DNA of 44,038 nt from Prevotella sp. Its GTDB lineage: Bacteria > Bacteroidota > Bacteroidia > Bacteroidales > Bacteroidaceae. A model generated the notes under the pieces. That model saw nothing but the letters and a program-made list of their open reading frames with translations. It did no database searches and was not told where the DNA came from. The stretch covers positions 1 through 44,038 of the forward strand of contig JAILBT010000030.1 in assembly GCA_024680755.1 (NCBI GenBank), given 5' to 3'. This document shows, piece after piece, positions 15,519-24,748 of the stretch (the stretch's first letter is position 1; every line of letters starts with the position of its first letter). Position numbers and translations under genes: made by a program.

Positions 15519-18500
15519 ATGACTATAAAGAAAATACTGTTCACGGCTCTGCTTGCCATCGCCTGCCAGGTCGCACTGGCACAGGCAGTGCGCATATCCG
15601 GCACCGTGACCGATGCCGACGGCCCCGTGATGATGGGTAACGTGACAGAGCAAGACGCCAACAACCGTATCGTGTCGGCAACACAGACCGACTTCAACGG
15701 CAATTTCTCCATGCAGGTGAAGAGCACAAAGAACAAGCTGGTCTTCTCATACGTGGGCGACAAGACGAAGGTGGTCAGCATAGGCGGACAGACCACATTC
15801 AAGATTCATCTCGAACCGGCCAACACCACCATCAAGGAGGTGAAGGTCGTCGGACGACGCACCAACTCGGGCGGACTGTCCATTCCGAAGAAGGAGATAT
15901 CGGTCTCGCAGCAGACCTTCTCGATGGAGAACGTCGAGGGACTGGCGTTCACCTCGGCCGACGAGGCGCTGCAGGGCGAGATAGCCGGACTGGACATCGT
16001 GGCCAACTCGGGCAACCTGGGCTCTGGCACAACCATGCGACTGCGCGGCGTGACGACCATCAACGGCAACGCCAACCCGCTCATCGTGGTCGATGACAAA
16101 ATCTTTGACAATCCCGACGAGGACTTCGACTTCTCAAACGCCAACGAGGAGCAATACGCCTCGCTGCTGTCGGTCAACGTGGAGGACATTGCCAACATAA
16201 CCGTGCTCAAAGACGCTGCCGCTACGGCCATCTGGGGCTCGAACGGTGCCAACGGCGTGATACAGATCACGACAAAGCACGGCGTCAGGGGCAAGACACG
16301 CATCAACGCCTCGTACAAATTCACCGGCACATGGCAGCCAAAAGGCTACAACCTGCTCTCGGGCGACGACTACACGATGATGATGAAGGAAGAGTTCTTC
16401 AACCGCTCTCAGAACGCCGACGTCACGGCCACCATACGCGAGCTGAACTACGACAAGTCGTGGGCCGACTTCGAAAACTGGAACAACAACACCGACTGGG
16501 TGGGAGCCGTCTCGCGCTTCGGACCGCAGCACGAAGTCAACTTCAACATGAGCGGCGGCGGACAGAAAGCCACCTTCCGCATCTCGGCCGGATACAAACA
16601 CCAGACGGGCTCGATCATCAAGCAGCGCTTCCAGCAGTTCACCACACGACTGGTGCTCGACTATAACGTCTCGGACCGCATACGCTTCTCGACCAACTTC
16701 GCGCTGACATACACCGGCAACGACCAGAACTACAGCGACCTGCTCTCCATAGCCCAGCGCATGGCACCAAACATGAGTATCTACCGGCAGGACCAGTATG
16801 GCAACGACACCGGCGAATACTACATCATGAACCCATACATAAAGGGCTTGACGCCATACGACGGCAACTTCACCAGCGAGAAGATGGACGAGATACGCAA
16901 GCTGGGCAACCCCGTGGCCATCGCCAACATGGCATGGAAGCAGGACAACACCTACCGACTGACGCCCGACTTCAGCATCAAGTATGAGCTGCTGGGCACC
17001 GCCGCCGACCAGCACCGGCTGACGCTCAACGGACGCGTCGATTTCGACATCTATGCCCGCAGCACTCCGTCGTTCTACCCCGCAGCCCTGGGCAACGAGG
17101 CATGGAACAGCGACAACTATAACCTGAGCGCCAACACCGAGAGCAACCGCATAAAAATCGGTGCACGCGCCGAGCTGGTCTATACGCCCTACTTCAAGAA
17201 CGAGGACTGGACCGCAAACATGCTGCTGCGCTACGAGATGTCAACGGCAAAGAGCAACGCGCAGTCGATAACGATGAACGAGCTGCCGGCCGAGCTGACA
17301 TCGCCCACCGTCAACGCCGACCTGCGTGCCATGAGCAGCAGCAACAGCCGCTCGGCCACGCAGAACCTGCTCTACAACGGACACCTGGCCTTCAAGGACG
17401 GCCGATACAGCATGAACATTTCGCTGCGTGCCGACGGCAACTCGAAGTTCGGACCGAAAAACAAGTGGGCATGGTTCCCCGGCGTGTCGCTGCGATACAA
17501 CATCAGCGACGAGCCCTTCTTCAAGCCCATCAAGGGCAACTGGCTCTCCATGCTCGGACTCAGGGCATCGTGGGGCATCGTGGGTAAGGCACCAGACAGC
17601 GACTACCTCTTCTTCAACACCTACAACACGTCGGGCGGAACATACGGACAGCTCGGACAGACACAGACATCGGGCAAGCTCGACGGACTGAAACTCGACG
17701 ACCTGCGCTGGGAGAAGACCACGTCGTACAACCTGGGCTTCAACCTGGGACTGTTCAACGACATCGTCGAGGTGGATTTCGACTACTATCACAAGAACAC
17801 CAAGGACCTGCTGATGAAGTCGCTCAACATACCGTCTGTGGCCGGCTACACCACACTGAGCTACAGCAACGTGGGTGCCATGACCAACGACGGCTGGGAG
17901 CTGAACTTCAACGCCAAGCGCTTCGTCAAGTGGGGCAAGTTCTCGATGGACGCCGGCTTCAACATCGCACAGAACGCCAACGAGCTGACGGAGATGGACC
18001 AGCGGGTGCTGGACGCCATCAACACCGAGTGGGTGGCGTCTGACCGCGGCAAGTGGGTCAACCGCGTGCAGCTGAACAACCCGCTCGGCTCTATCTACGG
18101 TTTCCGCTTCAAGGGCGTCTATCAGTACACCTACGACTATCTGGAAAACCTGCAGAAGGAAAACGGCTGGGACGCACTGCAGTATGAGGAATACATCAAC
18201 CAGCGACTGGCCGCAGGCGAGACCTTCCCCGTGGCCCTCACATCAGAGGGCAAGGTGCTGATGAACTCGCAGGGACACCCGCAGCGCATGGCATACAACT
18301 ACAACGACGGCTCGATCACGCACAACTTCCAGGGCGGCGACGCCATCTACGAGGACATCAACCACGACGGACAGATCAACGCCCTCGACATCGTCTATCT
18401 CGGCAACTCGCTGCCAAAGGTGAGCGGCGGTTTCAACCTGACCTTCCGCTATGGCAACTTCTCTGTCAAGACACGCTTCATGTACCGCTTCGGCAACAAG

Positions 18501-18902
18501 GTGGTCAACACCGCACGCATGAACTTGGAGAAGATGATTGACACCTACAACCAGTGTGCCACCGTCAACTACCGCTGGCGCAAGGAGGGCGACGTCACAC
18601 CCATACCGCGCGCACTCTACGACCAGGGCTACAACTTCCAGGCCTCAGACCGATATGTGGAAGACGGAGGCTTCGTGCGCTTCCAGAACCTGCAGGTCAG
18701 CTACAACTTCCCCAAGAAGCTCATCAAGAAATGGGGACTGAACCAGCTGCAGGTCTATGGCTCGATGGACAACCTCTACCTCTGGAGCAAGTACTCGGGC
18801 GTGGACCCCGAGGTGTCGCCAAAAGGCTACGGCGTGGCCGAAGACACATCGAAGACGCCGCGCCCCAAGCGCTTCACAGCAACCATCAGTGTAGGATTCT
18901 AA
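15519..18902 (+). CDS. SusC/RagA-family TonB-linked outer-membrane transporter (first pair)
   Basis: The 1127-residue product has a signal peptide (MTIKKILFTALLAIACQVAL), then a carboxypeptidase-regulatory-like beta domain (about 27-100). A plug domain follows (about 110-250) with ADEALQGEIAGLDIV, MRLRGVTTINGNANPLIVVD and DAAATAIWGSNGANGVIQI, all hallmark SusC motifs. The rest is a 22-strand-type barrel ending in aromatic-rich VRFQNLQVSYNFPKKL and the terminal FTATISVGF. SusC proteins import oligosaccharides across the outer membrane with TonB energy, capped by their SusD partner. The susD start follows 16 bp downstream. No N-terminal STN signalling domain is present, so regulation through an anti-sigma factor is unlikely. 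Confidence 0.96.
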   Translation: MTIKKILFTALLAIACQVALAQAVRISGTVTDADGPVMMGNVTEQDANNRIVSATQTDFNGNFSMQVKSTKNKLVFSYVGDKTKVVSIGGQTTFKIHLEPANTTIKEVKVVGRRTNSGGLSIPKKEISVSQQTFSMENVEGLAFTSADEALQGEIAGLDIVANSGNLGSGTTMRLRGVTTINGNANPLIVVDDKIFDNPDEDFDFSNANEEQYASLLSVNVEDIANITVLKDAAATAIWGSNGANGVIQITTKHGVRGKTRINASYKFTGTWQPKGYNLLSGDDYTMMMKEEFFNRSQNADVTATIRELNYDKSWADFENWNNNTDWVGAVSRFGPQHEVNFNMSGGGQKATFRISAGYKHQTGSIIKQRFQQFTTRLVLDYNVSDRIRFSTNFALTYTGNDQNYSDLLSIAQRMAPNMSIYRQDQYGNDTGEYYIMNPYIKGLTPYDGNFTSEKMDEIRKLGNPVAIANMAWKQDNTYRLTPDFSIKYELLGTAADQHRLTLNGRVDFDIYARSTPSFYPAALGNEAWNSDNYNLSANTESNRIKIGARAELVYTPYFKNEDWTANMLLRYEMSTAKSNAQSITMNELPAELTSPTVNADLRAMSSSNSRSATQNLLYNGHLAFKDGRYSMNISLRADGNSKFGPKNKWAWFPGVSLRYNISDEPFFKPIKGNWLSMLGLRASWGIVGKAPDSDYLFFNTYNTSGGTYGQLGQTQTSGKLDGLKLDDLRWEKTTSYNLGFNLGLFNDIVEVDFDYYHKNTKDLLMKSLNIPSVAGYTTLSYSNVGAMTNDGWELNFNAKRFVKWGKFSMDAGFNIAQNANELTEMDQRVLDAINTEWVASDRGKWVNRVQLNNPLGSIYGFRFKGVYQYTYDYLENLQKENGWDALQYEEYINQRLAAGETFPVALTSEGKVLMNSQGHPQRMAYNYNDGSITHNFQGGDAIYEDINHDGQINALDIVYLGNSLPKVSGGFNLTFRYGNFSVKTRFMYRFGNKVVNTARMNLEKMIDTYNQCATVNYRWRKEGDVTPIPRALYDQGYNFQASDRYVEDGGFVRFQNLQVSYNFPKKLIKKWGLNQLQVYGSMDNLYLWSKYSGVDPEVSPKGYGVAEDTSKTPRPKRFTATISVGF

Positions 18903-18918
18903 CTTAACCGACAAGAAG

Positions 18919-20670
18919 ATGAAAACATACATTAATATTATACTGGCAAGCCTGATGGCAGCGTCGTGTGTCGATACCATCATCCTGCCCGACGACAAGA
19001 CGGTCGATGAAGACTTCTGGAAGAGCAAGAAAGACGTGGCCCTGATGGTCAACGGTGCCTACGAGTCGATGGGCTATACCGACGTCATTGCCCGACTGAT
19101 CGTCTGGGGCGACATGCGCTCGGACGAGATGGTGCCCACCGCCAGCGGAACAAGCACCGGCACCCGCGAGGCCCTGCAGCAGATCAGCACCGCCAACATG
19201 GAGACCACGAACGCCTTTGCACAGTGGAACGCCTTCTACCACGTCATCAACAACTGCAACATCGTGCTCGAACGCTCGCAGGGCGTGATGAACGAAGACC
19301 CAAACTACTCCGAGGGCGACTACCTCTCTGACCGCGCACAGATGCTGGCCCTGCGCTCGCTGTGCTATTTCTACCTGGTGCGCAACTTCCGCGACGTGCC
19401 CTACTCGCCCGGAGCCTTCATGAACAGCTCGCAGGACTACAACGTGCCGCAGAGCGCACCGGCCTACGTGCTGCAGCGATGCATTGACGACCTGGAGCAG
19501 GCCATACCAAACGCCGTGGCCGGCAACGCATACAGCGACTGGCGACGCGTGGGATACATGACGCGAGACGGCATGCGCTCGCTGCTGGCCGACATCTACC
19601 TCTGGCGAGCCTCTGTCATGCACAGCCAGGCCGACTATCAGAAGGTGATAGAGCTGTGCGACCAGGTCATACAGGCAAAGAAAGACCAGCACATCGTCAG
19701 GCCATACGAGACGCAGGTGAAAGAATACCCGCTGGCCACACAGCGGGAGATGTTCTACGACCTGTTCGTCAAGCAGAACGCCGAAGAGAGCATATTCGAG
19801 CTGCAGGTCAACGCCTCAAACAACGTCAACAGCAAGAACCAGCGCCTGGGCAACAACGGCGTCTGCCAGATGCTGTACAAGTATGACAGCAACTCGTCGG
19901 GCTTCGGCTTCCTGAAAGCCACCTCCATCTTCGCAGGCACAGCCTCGAACGGCACGAAGGTATATCGCCAGGCCAACGACTACCGCATGAACGCCTTTGT
20001 CTTCGAGGCCAACAACACCGAGAACGGCACATACGACGTGCGAAAGATGGTGGGCGACGACGTGGACCTGCAGCCGAGCGCCACGACAGGATACACACGC
20101 AACGGCGCACGCCCCTGGACGGGCTACGCACAGAACTATATCTTCTACCGCCTGACCGACGTCATTCTGATGAAGGCCGAAGCCATGGTGCAGCTGGCCA
20201 CGGCCGACGACGACCCCATACTGCGCAGCGCCTTCAACCTGGTGCAGGCCGTCAACCTGCGCGCCCTGGACGACAACGCACAGGGCGACTCAATCAAATG
20301 GGCCACCTACCGCGAGAGCAAGGAGACCGTCGAGCTGCTCGTCATGGAAGAGCGGCTGCGCGAGCTCTGCTTCGAGGGCAAACGATGGTACGACCTGCTG
20401 CGCTACAACTTCCGACATGTGGAAGGCATCGACTACAACACCACACTGGCACAGCAAGACGAGGAGGGACGACAGTGGGTGGCCAACTATCAGGCCATGC
20501 TGAACCTCATGGGACGTAAGTTTGACGGCGGCGGCAGCGCCGTGACAAACAAGATGCAGGGCGAACCGCACCTCTACCTGCCCATACCACACCGCGAGCT
20601 GGTGGTGTGCCCACTGTTGAAACAGAACCCCGTCTATAGCGAGTCTGATGAATATGAAAAGAACGTTTAA
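18919..20670 (+). CDS. SusD/RagB-family outer-membrane lipoprotein (first pair)
   Basis: The 583-residue product has lipoprotein signal MKTYINIILASLMAASC (Cys17). Typical RagB/SusD features are VALMVNGAYESMGYTD near the N-terminus, TPR-like helices (FYHVINNCNIVLERSQ, RSLCYFYLVRNFRDVP), ERLRELCFEGKRWYDLLRY, and the C-terminal LYLPIPHRELVVCPLLKQNP. SusD binds the glycan at the cell surface and closes the SusC barrel, so this protein partners the gene immediately upstream. An alternative ATG for the next gene overlaps this stop codon. Confidence 0.96.
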   Translation: MKTYINIILASLMAASCVDTIILPDDKTVDEDFWKSKKDVALMVNGAYESMGYTDVIARLIVWGDMRSDEMVPTASGTSTGTREALQQISTANMETTNAFAQWNAFYHVINNCNIVLERSQGVMNEDPNYSEGDYLSDRAQMLALRSLCYFYLVRNFRDVPYSPGAFMNSSQDYNVPQSAPAYVLQRCIDDLEQAIPNAVAGNAYSDWRRVGYMTRDGMRSLLADIYLWRASVMHSQADYQKVIELCDQVIQAKKDQHIVRPYETQVKEYPLATQREMFYDLFVKQNAEESIFELQVNASNNVNSKNQRLGNNGVCQMLYKYDSNSSGFGFLKATSIFAGTASNGTKVYRQANDYRMNAFVFEANNTENGTYDVRKMVGDDVDLQPSATTGYTRNGARPWTGYAQNYIFYRLTDVILMKAEAMVQLATADDDPILRSAFNLVQAVNLRALDDNAQGDSIKWATYRESKETVELLVMEERLRELCFEGKRWYDLLRYNFRHVEGIDYNTTLAQQDEEGRQWVANYQAMLNLMGRKFDGGGSAVTNKMQGEPHLYLPIPHRELVVCPLLKQNPVYSESDEYEKNV

Positions 20671-20692
20671 CGAAAAAGAGAGGAACCACTAT

Positions 20693-22858
20693 ATGACACA
20701 CCACATCCACAAGTCAGCACACAGGCTGCTGTTCATGGGACTCGCTGCGGCGGCAGCCCTGAGCGCCTGCAACCCTGAGCCCGACGAGAGCGACCTCTAC
20801 ACCTTCACCGGCGAGACCATCGAGTCGTGGATACAGCAGGACAGCTCGCTCACATCGTTCAACTACATGATGTCGCGCATTGGCTACGACAACATGATGG
20901 CTGCCTACGGACGCTATACCGTCTTCGCACCTACCAACGAGGGCGTGGCGGCATACATCGACAGCCTGTGGAACGACCCCGAAGCCACGTTGCCACACAA
21001 CGGCATGACCGAGCACTCGCTCCAGGGACTGACCGACAGCCTCTGCCGCAGCATCGTGCGCTACCACATGTGCGACGGACTCGTCACCGGACTGACCATG
21101 AGCCAGGGAGCCGACAAGTTCGGAACCATGCTGGGCTACGACGTGCAGTATGACCCCTCGTCGGGACACATCGTGCTGAACGACAAGGCCACCATAACAA
21201 GCTCGGACAACGAGGTGACAAACGGACTGATACACGTGCTCGACCAGGTCATACCGCGCTCGACACGCTTCATCGGCGACATACTGATGCGCGACTCCAC
21301 CTTCTCCATCTTCTCCGAAGCACTACAGCGCACGCACCTGGCCGACTCCATCATGCGCTTCATGAAGGACAAGACATACACCTACACCACCAAGAAGCAC
21401 CCCTCGGCCGGAACGCAGATCTATGCCTACGACTACTGCAAGGTGGGCTATACCGTCTTTGCCGAGCGCGACGAAGAACTGGCCAAGATAGGCGTGCACA
21501 GCTTCGACGACCTGGTGCGCTATGCCAACCGCGTCTATGGCGAGCCCGGCACCACACCCGAGTGGTACGACTATATGAAGGAGAAGGGACTGACCATAGC
21601 CGACAACAGCGACTTCACCGCGCGCACCAACGCCCTGAACATGTTCGTGGCATACCACATTCTCTATGCCGCTATGGACGCACACCACCTGGTCTATGAG
21701 CCCCACGCCAACGATGCCTACTGGAACTATGCCAAGGGCGGAACCATAACGGGCACAGACCTGACCTTCGAGAACGCCGACCCGTATGACTACTATGAGA
21801 CCATGCTGCCGCACACGCTGATGAAGATATGGATGCCCATGCGCACATACAAGTCGGCCAACAACCCCGTGTATATCAACCGCTATGTGGCCAACAACAC
21901 GCTGACCAACAAGCTGGCCTCGATGGGCGACCCCGCGATGCACCAGCTGGTCTATCAGGGCATGGAGGTGGACAAGAACACGGGCCTGACGGCCTTCAAC
22001 GGATATGTGCTGCCCGTAAAGGTGGTGCAGGGCAGCGGCAAGGCTCTGGTCTATGACGAGCAGGTGCCAAAGGGCGTGCTCAACGAGCGCATGCGCTTCG
22101 ACGCGTGCACCTTCCTGCCCGAGATGATCAACAACGGCATACGCGACATCGTCACGACCAACAAGACAGAATATGACGACAGCCGCTTTGGCATACCCAC
22201 CGACTACTTCGACAACATGGAGGTATATAGCGCCGGAACCATCTTCAACTACTGCAACCACGGAGCATGGCGCTGCTACCAGACAGACCAGATACAGATC
22301 TGGGGCAAGTACGACTTTGCCATCAAGCTGCCCCCCGTGCCGAGCGGCATCTATGAGGTGCGCATCGTGTCGCCCCCACTGTCTTACGGAGGCATGACGC
22401 AGTACTACATCGGAACGTCGCGCAACGTGCAGAGCATGACCGCTCTGGGCATACCTTTCGACATGACCATCTCGGGCACAGACCCGCGCATAGGCTGGAC
22501 AAACTTCCTTGAGGAAGACGACTATGGCATCGCCACCGACGTGGCCATGCGCAACCGCGGCTACATGCGCGCGCCGTTCAGCTTCTGCGGCCACGGCGAC
22601 AACGGATGGACATCGGGCGGAAAGACCGAGGCCGGCGAGCTGATCACAGGCAACAACTGCCGCGCCGAGGGCGGCGACGGAACCATGCTCATACGCCGCA
22701 TACTGGACCGCGGAGTGGAGATAAAGCAGGGCAACGAGGTGTGGCTGCGCATCAAGACACTGCAGGAGAACGAGAGCCTGCTCTCGATGCTCGACTTCAT
22801 CGAGCTGGTGCCGACCATCGTCACCGACAACGACACCTACACCGAGGACTGGTACTAA
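20693..22858 (+). CDS. Fasciclin-domain lipoprotein, SusC/D-associated
   Basis: I place the start at 20693 (MTHHIHKSAHRLLFMGLAAA), which puts the lipobox LSAC properly after a hydrophobic stretch. An ATG at 20648, inside susD, would add 15 charged residues before the signal. The protein has about 721 residues. FAS1 signatures are YTVFAPTNEG (about residue 75) with H box NGLIHVLDQVI (about 177), and a weaker second one YTVFAERDEELAKIG (about 253). The C-terminal third is beta-rich (from about residue 520) and resembles the DUF5108-type regions attached to FAS1 proteins in Bacteroidota. A surface glycan-binding function is inferred from position between two SusCD pairs. Confidence 0.84.
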   Translation: MTHHIHKSAHRLLFMGLAAAAALSACNPEPDESDLYTFTGETIESWIQQDSSLTSFNYMMSRIGYDNMMAAYGRYTVFAPTNEGVAAYIDSLWNDPEATLPHNGMTEHSLQGLTDSLCRSIVRYHMCDGLVTGLTMSQGADKFGTMLGYDVQYDPSSGHIVLNDKATITSSDNEVTNGLIHVLDQVIPRSTRFIGDILMRDSTFSIFSEALQRTHLADSIMRFMKDKTYTYTTKKHPSAGTQIYAYDYCKVGYTVFAERDEELAKIGVHSFDDLVRYANRVYGEPGTTPEWYDYMKEKGLTIADNSDFTARTNALNMFVAYHILYAAMDAHHLVYEPHANDAYWNYAKGGTITGTDLTFENADPYDYYETMLPHTLMKIWMPMRTYKSANNPVYINRYVANNTLTNKLASMGDPAMHQLVYQGMEVDKNTGLTAFNGYVLPVKVVQGSGKALVYDEQVPKGVLNERMRFDACTFLPEMINNGIRDIVTTNKTEYDDSRFGIPTDYFDNMEVYSAGTIFNYCNHGAWRCYQTDQIQIWGKYDFAIKLPPVPSGIYEVRIVSPPLSYGGMTQYYIGTSRNVQSMTALGIPFDMTISGTDPRIGWTNFLEEDDYGIATDVAMRNRGYMRAPFSFCGHGDNGWTSGGKTEAGELITGNNCRAEGGDGTMLIRRILDRGVEIKQGNEVWLRIKTLQENESLLSMLDFIELVPTIVTDNDTYTEDWY

Positions 22859-22915
22859 GCCACGCGCCGACAACAGCAATACACACCGAAAAACATGTAA
22901 ATACGCACATCAACC

Positions 22916-24748
22916 ATGAACAGCAACAGACATATAGGACGCATGACCGTAGCGGCAGCACTGCTCGCCGCCACGGCATGTACCGACTTCAACGACTATA
23001 ACGAGGCCGTGGACGATGCCACACCGCAGGGCGGCAAGACCCTGTGGGAGAACATCGCCGCCAACGCCGACATCTCGCAGTTCCGTTCGCTGGTGGAGCA
23101 GGCCGGCTTTGCCGACGAGCTGAAAGCGGCCCACTACCGCACCGTGTGGGCACCCAAGGACGGCAGCTACGACTACGAAGCGCTGGCACGACTCTCAACG
23201 GCCGACCTGCAGAAGCAGTTCGTGCTCAACCACATTGCCGACTACTCGCACAACGCCACCGGAACACTGGACAAGGCAGACGAGGCCAACGCCAAGGTCA
23301 AGATGCTCAACGGCAAGGTCTATTCCTTCCTTGGCTCCGCCGGCAGCTACACCTTCGACGACGTCAGCATAGCTAAGGCCAACCAGCCCAGCTCAAACGG
23401 CGTGCTGCACATACTGAACGGACAGGCGGCCTACCACCCCAGCCTCTACGAGCTGCTGACAGACAGCACACAGTATGCACCGCTCGGCATCGACTCGATG
23501 GCCACACTGGTCAAGGGCTACGAGCTGCGAAAGCTGGACGAGAGCGCCTCCGTCATCGGACCCATCGTCGATGGACGGCAGACTTACATCGACTCCGTGA
23601 TAGTGGTGACAAACCAGCTCACAGAGTTGCTCAACACGCGCTTCGACAATGAGGACAGCTCTTATACCATGCTCATACCCACCGACGCGGCTTGGACGAA
23701 GGCATACGAGAAGATTAAGCCCAACTACAACTTCCTGCCCACGACCAAGGCCACGGTGTGGCGAATGGTCAACGGCAGCATGCAGGAGCAAGAGGCATCT
23801 CACACGACAGACAACGTGGCCTATCTGACCGACTCTATCATCAAGCGCTGGATTACCAACGACCTGGTGTTCAGCAACAACAACGGCTACAACAAGTGGC
23901 TCACGGGCGAAGCGTCGCGCCTGGGCAGCGACACCCTGCGCAGCACCATGTACAACAAGTTCAGCAATCCCAGACAGCTGCTGGCTGCCGCCAACGGCGA
24001 CATCGTGCCCCTGAGCAACGGACAGGCATACATCGTCGACAGCCTGGCCTACCTGCCCTGGGAAAGCTATGCGCCGGAGCGGACAGCGTCGGCCCTGGCG
24101 AACGCGACAAACATCGTGCAGGGCGTGGAGAATCCGCAGAGCGTCAACCTGGCCAACGTGCCCGACTCCATTCTGGAGGGTATTGACACCAGGAACCGCA
24201 CCTCGCTCAGCTACCTCTATGTAGAGCCCGACGTGGAGGCCAACCTGCCGTCGGCCAACTTCTACCTGCCCTACGTGCTCAGCACCACGTATGACATCTA
24301 CTGCGTCTTCATGCCGACATGCCTCGACGACACCATAAACACGCCGAAGCCTAACCTGCTGAAGTTCGACCTCAGCTACTACGACGAGAACGGCGCAAAG
24401 AAGACCCACTCGTTCAAGGTCAGCGAGCGCAGCTATGCCGGCAAGAACTATCCCTTCGAGACCACCGTAGGTGTCGACTCGTTCTACGTTGACCCACACC
24501 ACATCGACAGCCTGTACCTGGGCACCGTCACCTTCCCCGTATGCTATTACGGCTTGCAGGACAACGGTGTCAACATCTGCCCCAACATACTGGTGTCAAC
24601 CGGCTTCCGCCGCACCGACTGGTGGGACCGCGCGGCCGGCATACGCAAGCGCGACTACTACGCACACGGCTTCCGCATCGCCTCGTTCGTGCTGAAGCCG
24701 AAGGAACTGGTTGAACATGAAAACCTCTACAAAGATGAAAATGAATAG
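22916..24748 (+). CDS. Fasciclin-domain lipoprotein, SusC/D-associated
   Basis: The product has 610 residues with lipoprotein signal MNSNRHIGRMTVAAALLAAT followed by the lipobox cysteine (ATAC, Cys22). FAS1 signatures are YRTVWAPKDGSYDYEAL (about 74) with H box NGVLHILNG (about 161), and YTMLIPTDAAWTKAYEKI (about 250). The C-terminal 200 residues are beta-rich (NLPSANFYLPYVLSTTYDIY onward). Its 3' end overlaps the start region of the second susC by about 30 bp, which suggests translational coupling. Like its two FAS1 neighbours it has no catalytic motif and is probably a surface glycan-binding or complex-organising protein. Confidence 0.85.
   Translation: MNSNRHIGRMTVAAALLAATACTDFNDYNEAVDDATPQGGKTLWENIAANADISQFRSLVEQAGFADELKAAHYRTVWAPKDGSYDYEALARLSTADLQKQFVLNHIADYSHNATGTLDKADEANAKVKMLNGKVYSFLGSAGSYTFDDVSIAKANQPSSNGVLHILNGQAAYHPSLYELLTDSTQYAPLGIDSMATLVKGYELRKLDESASVIGPIVDGRQTYIDSVIVVTNQLTELLNTRFDNEDSSYTMLIPTDAAWTKAYEKIKPNYNFLPTTKATVWRMVNGSMQEQEASHTTDNVAYLTDSIIKRWITNDLVFSNNNGYNKWLTGEASRLGSDTLRSTMYNKFSNPRQLLAAANGDIVPLSNGQAYIVDSLAYLPWESYAPERTASALANATNIVQGVENPQSVNLANVPDSILEGIDTRNRTSLSYLYVEPDVEANLPSANFYLPYVLSTTYDIYCVFMPTCLDDTINTPKPNLLKFDLSYYDENGAKKTHSFKVSERSYAGKNYPFETTVGVDSFYVDPHHIDSLYLGTVTFPVCYYGLQDNGVNICPNILVSTGFRRTDWWDRAAGIRKRDYYAHGFRIASFVLKPKELVEHENLYKDENE

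Noticed and set aside
14244..15653. 469-codon minus-strand open frame
   Set aside because: It is antisense to the four-FAS1 gene and has no recognisable features.
21323..22879. 518-codon minus-strand open frame
   Set aside because: It is antisense to the fasciclin gene at 20693-22858, with the same biased composition.
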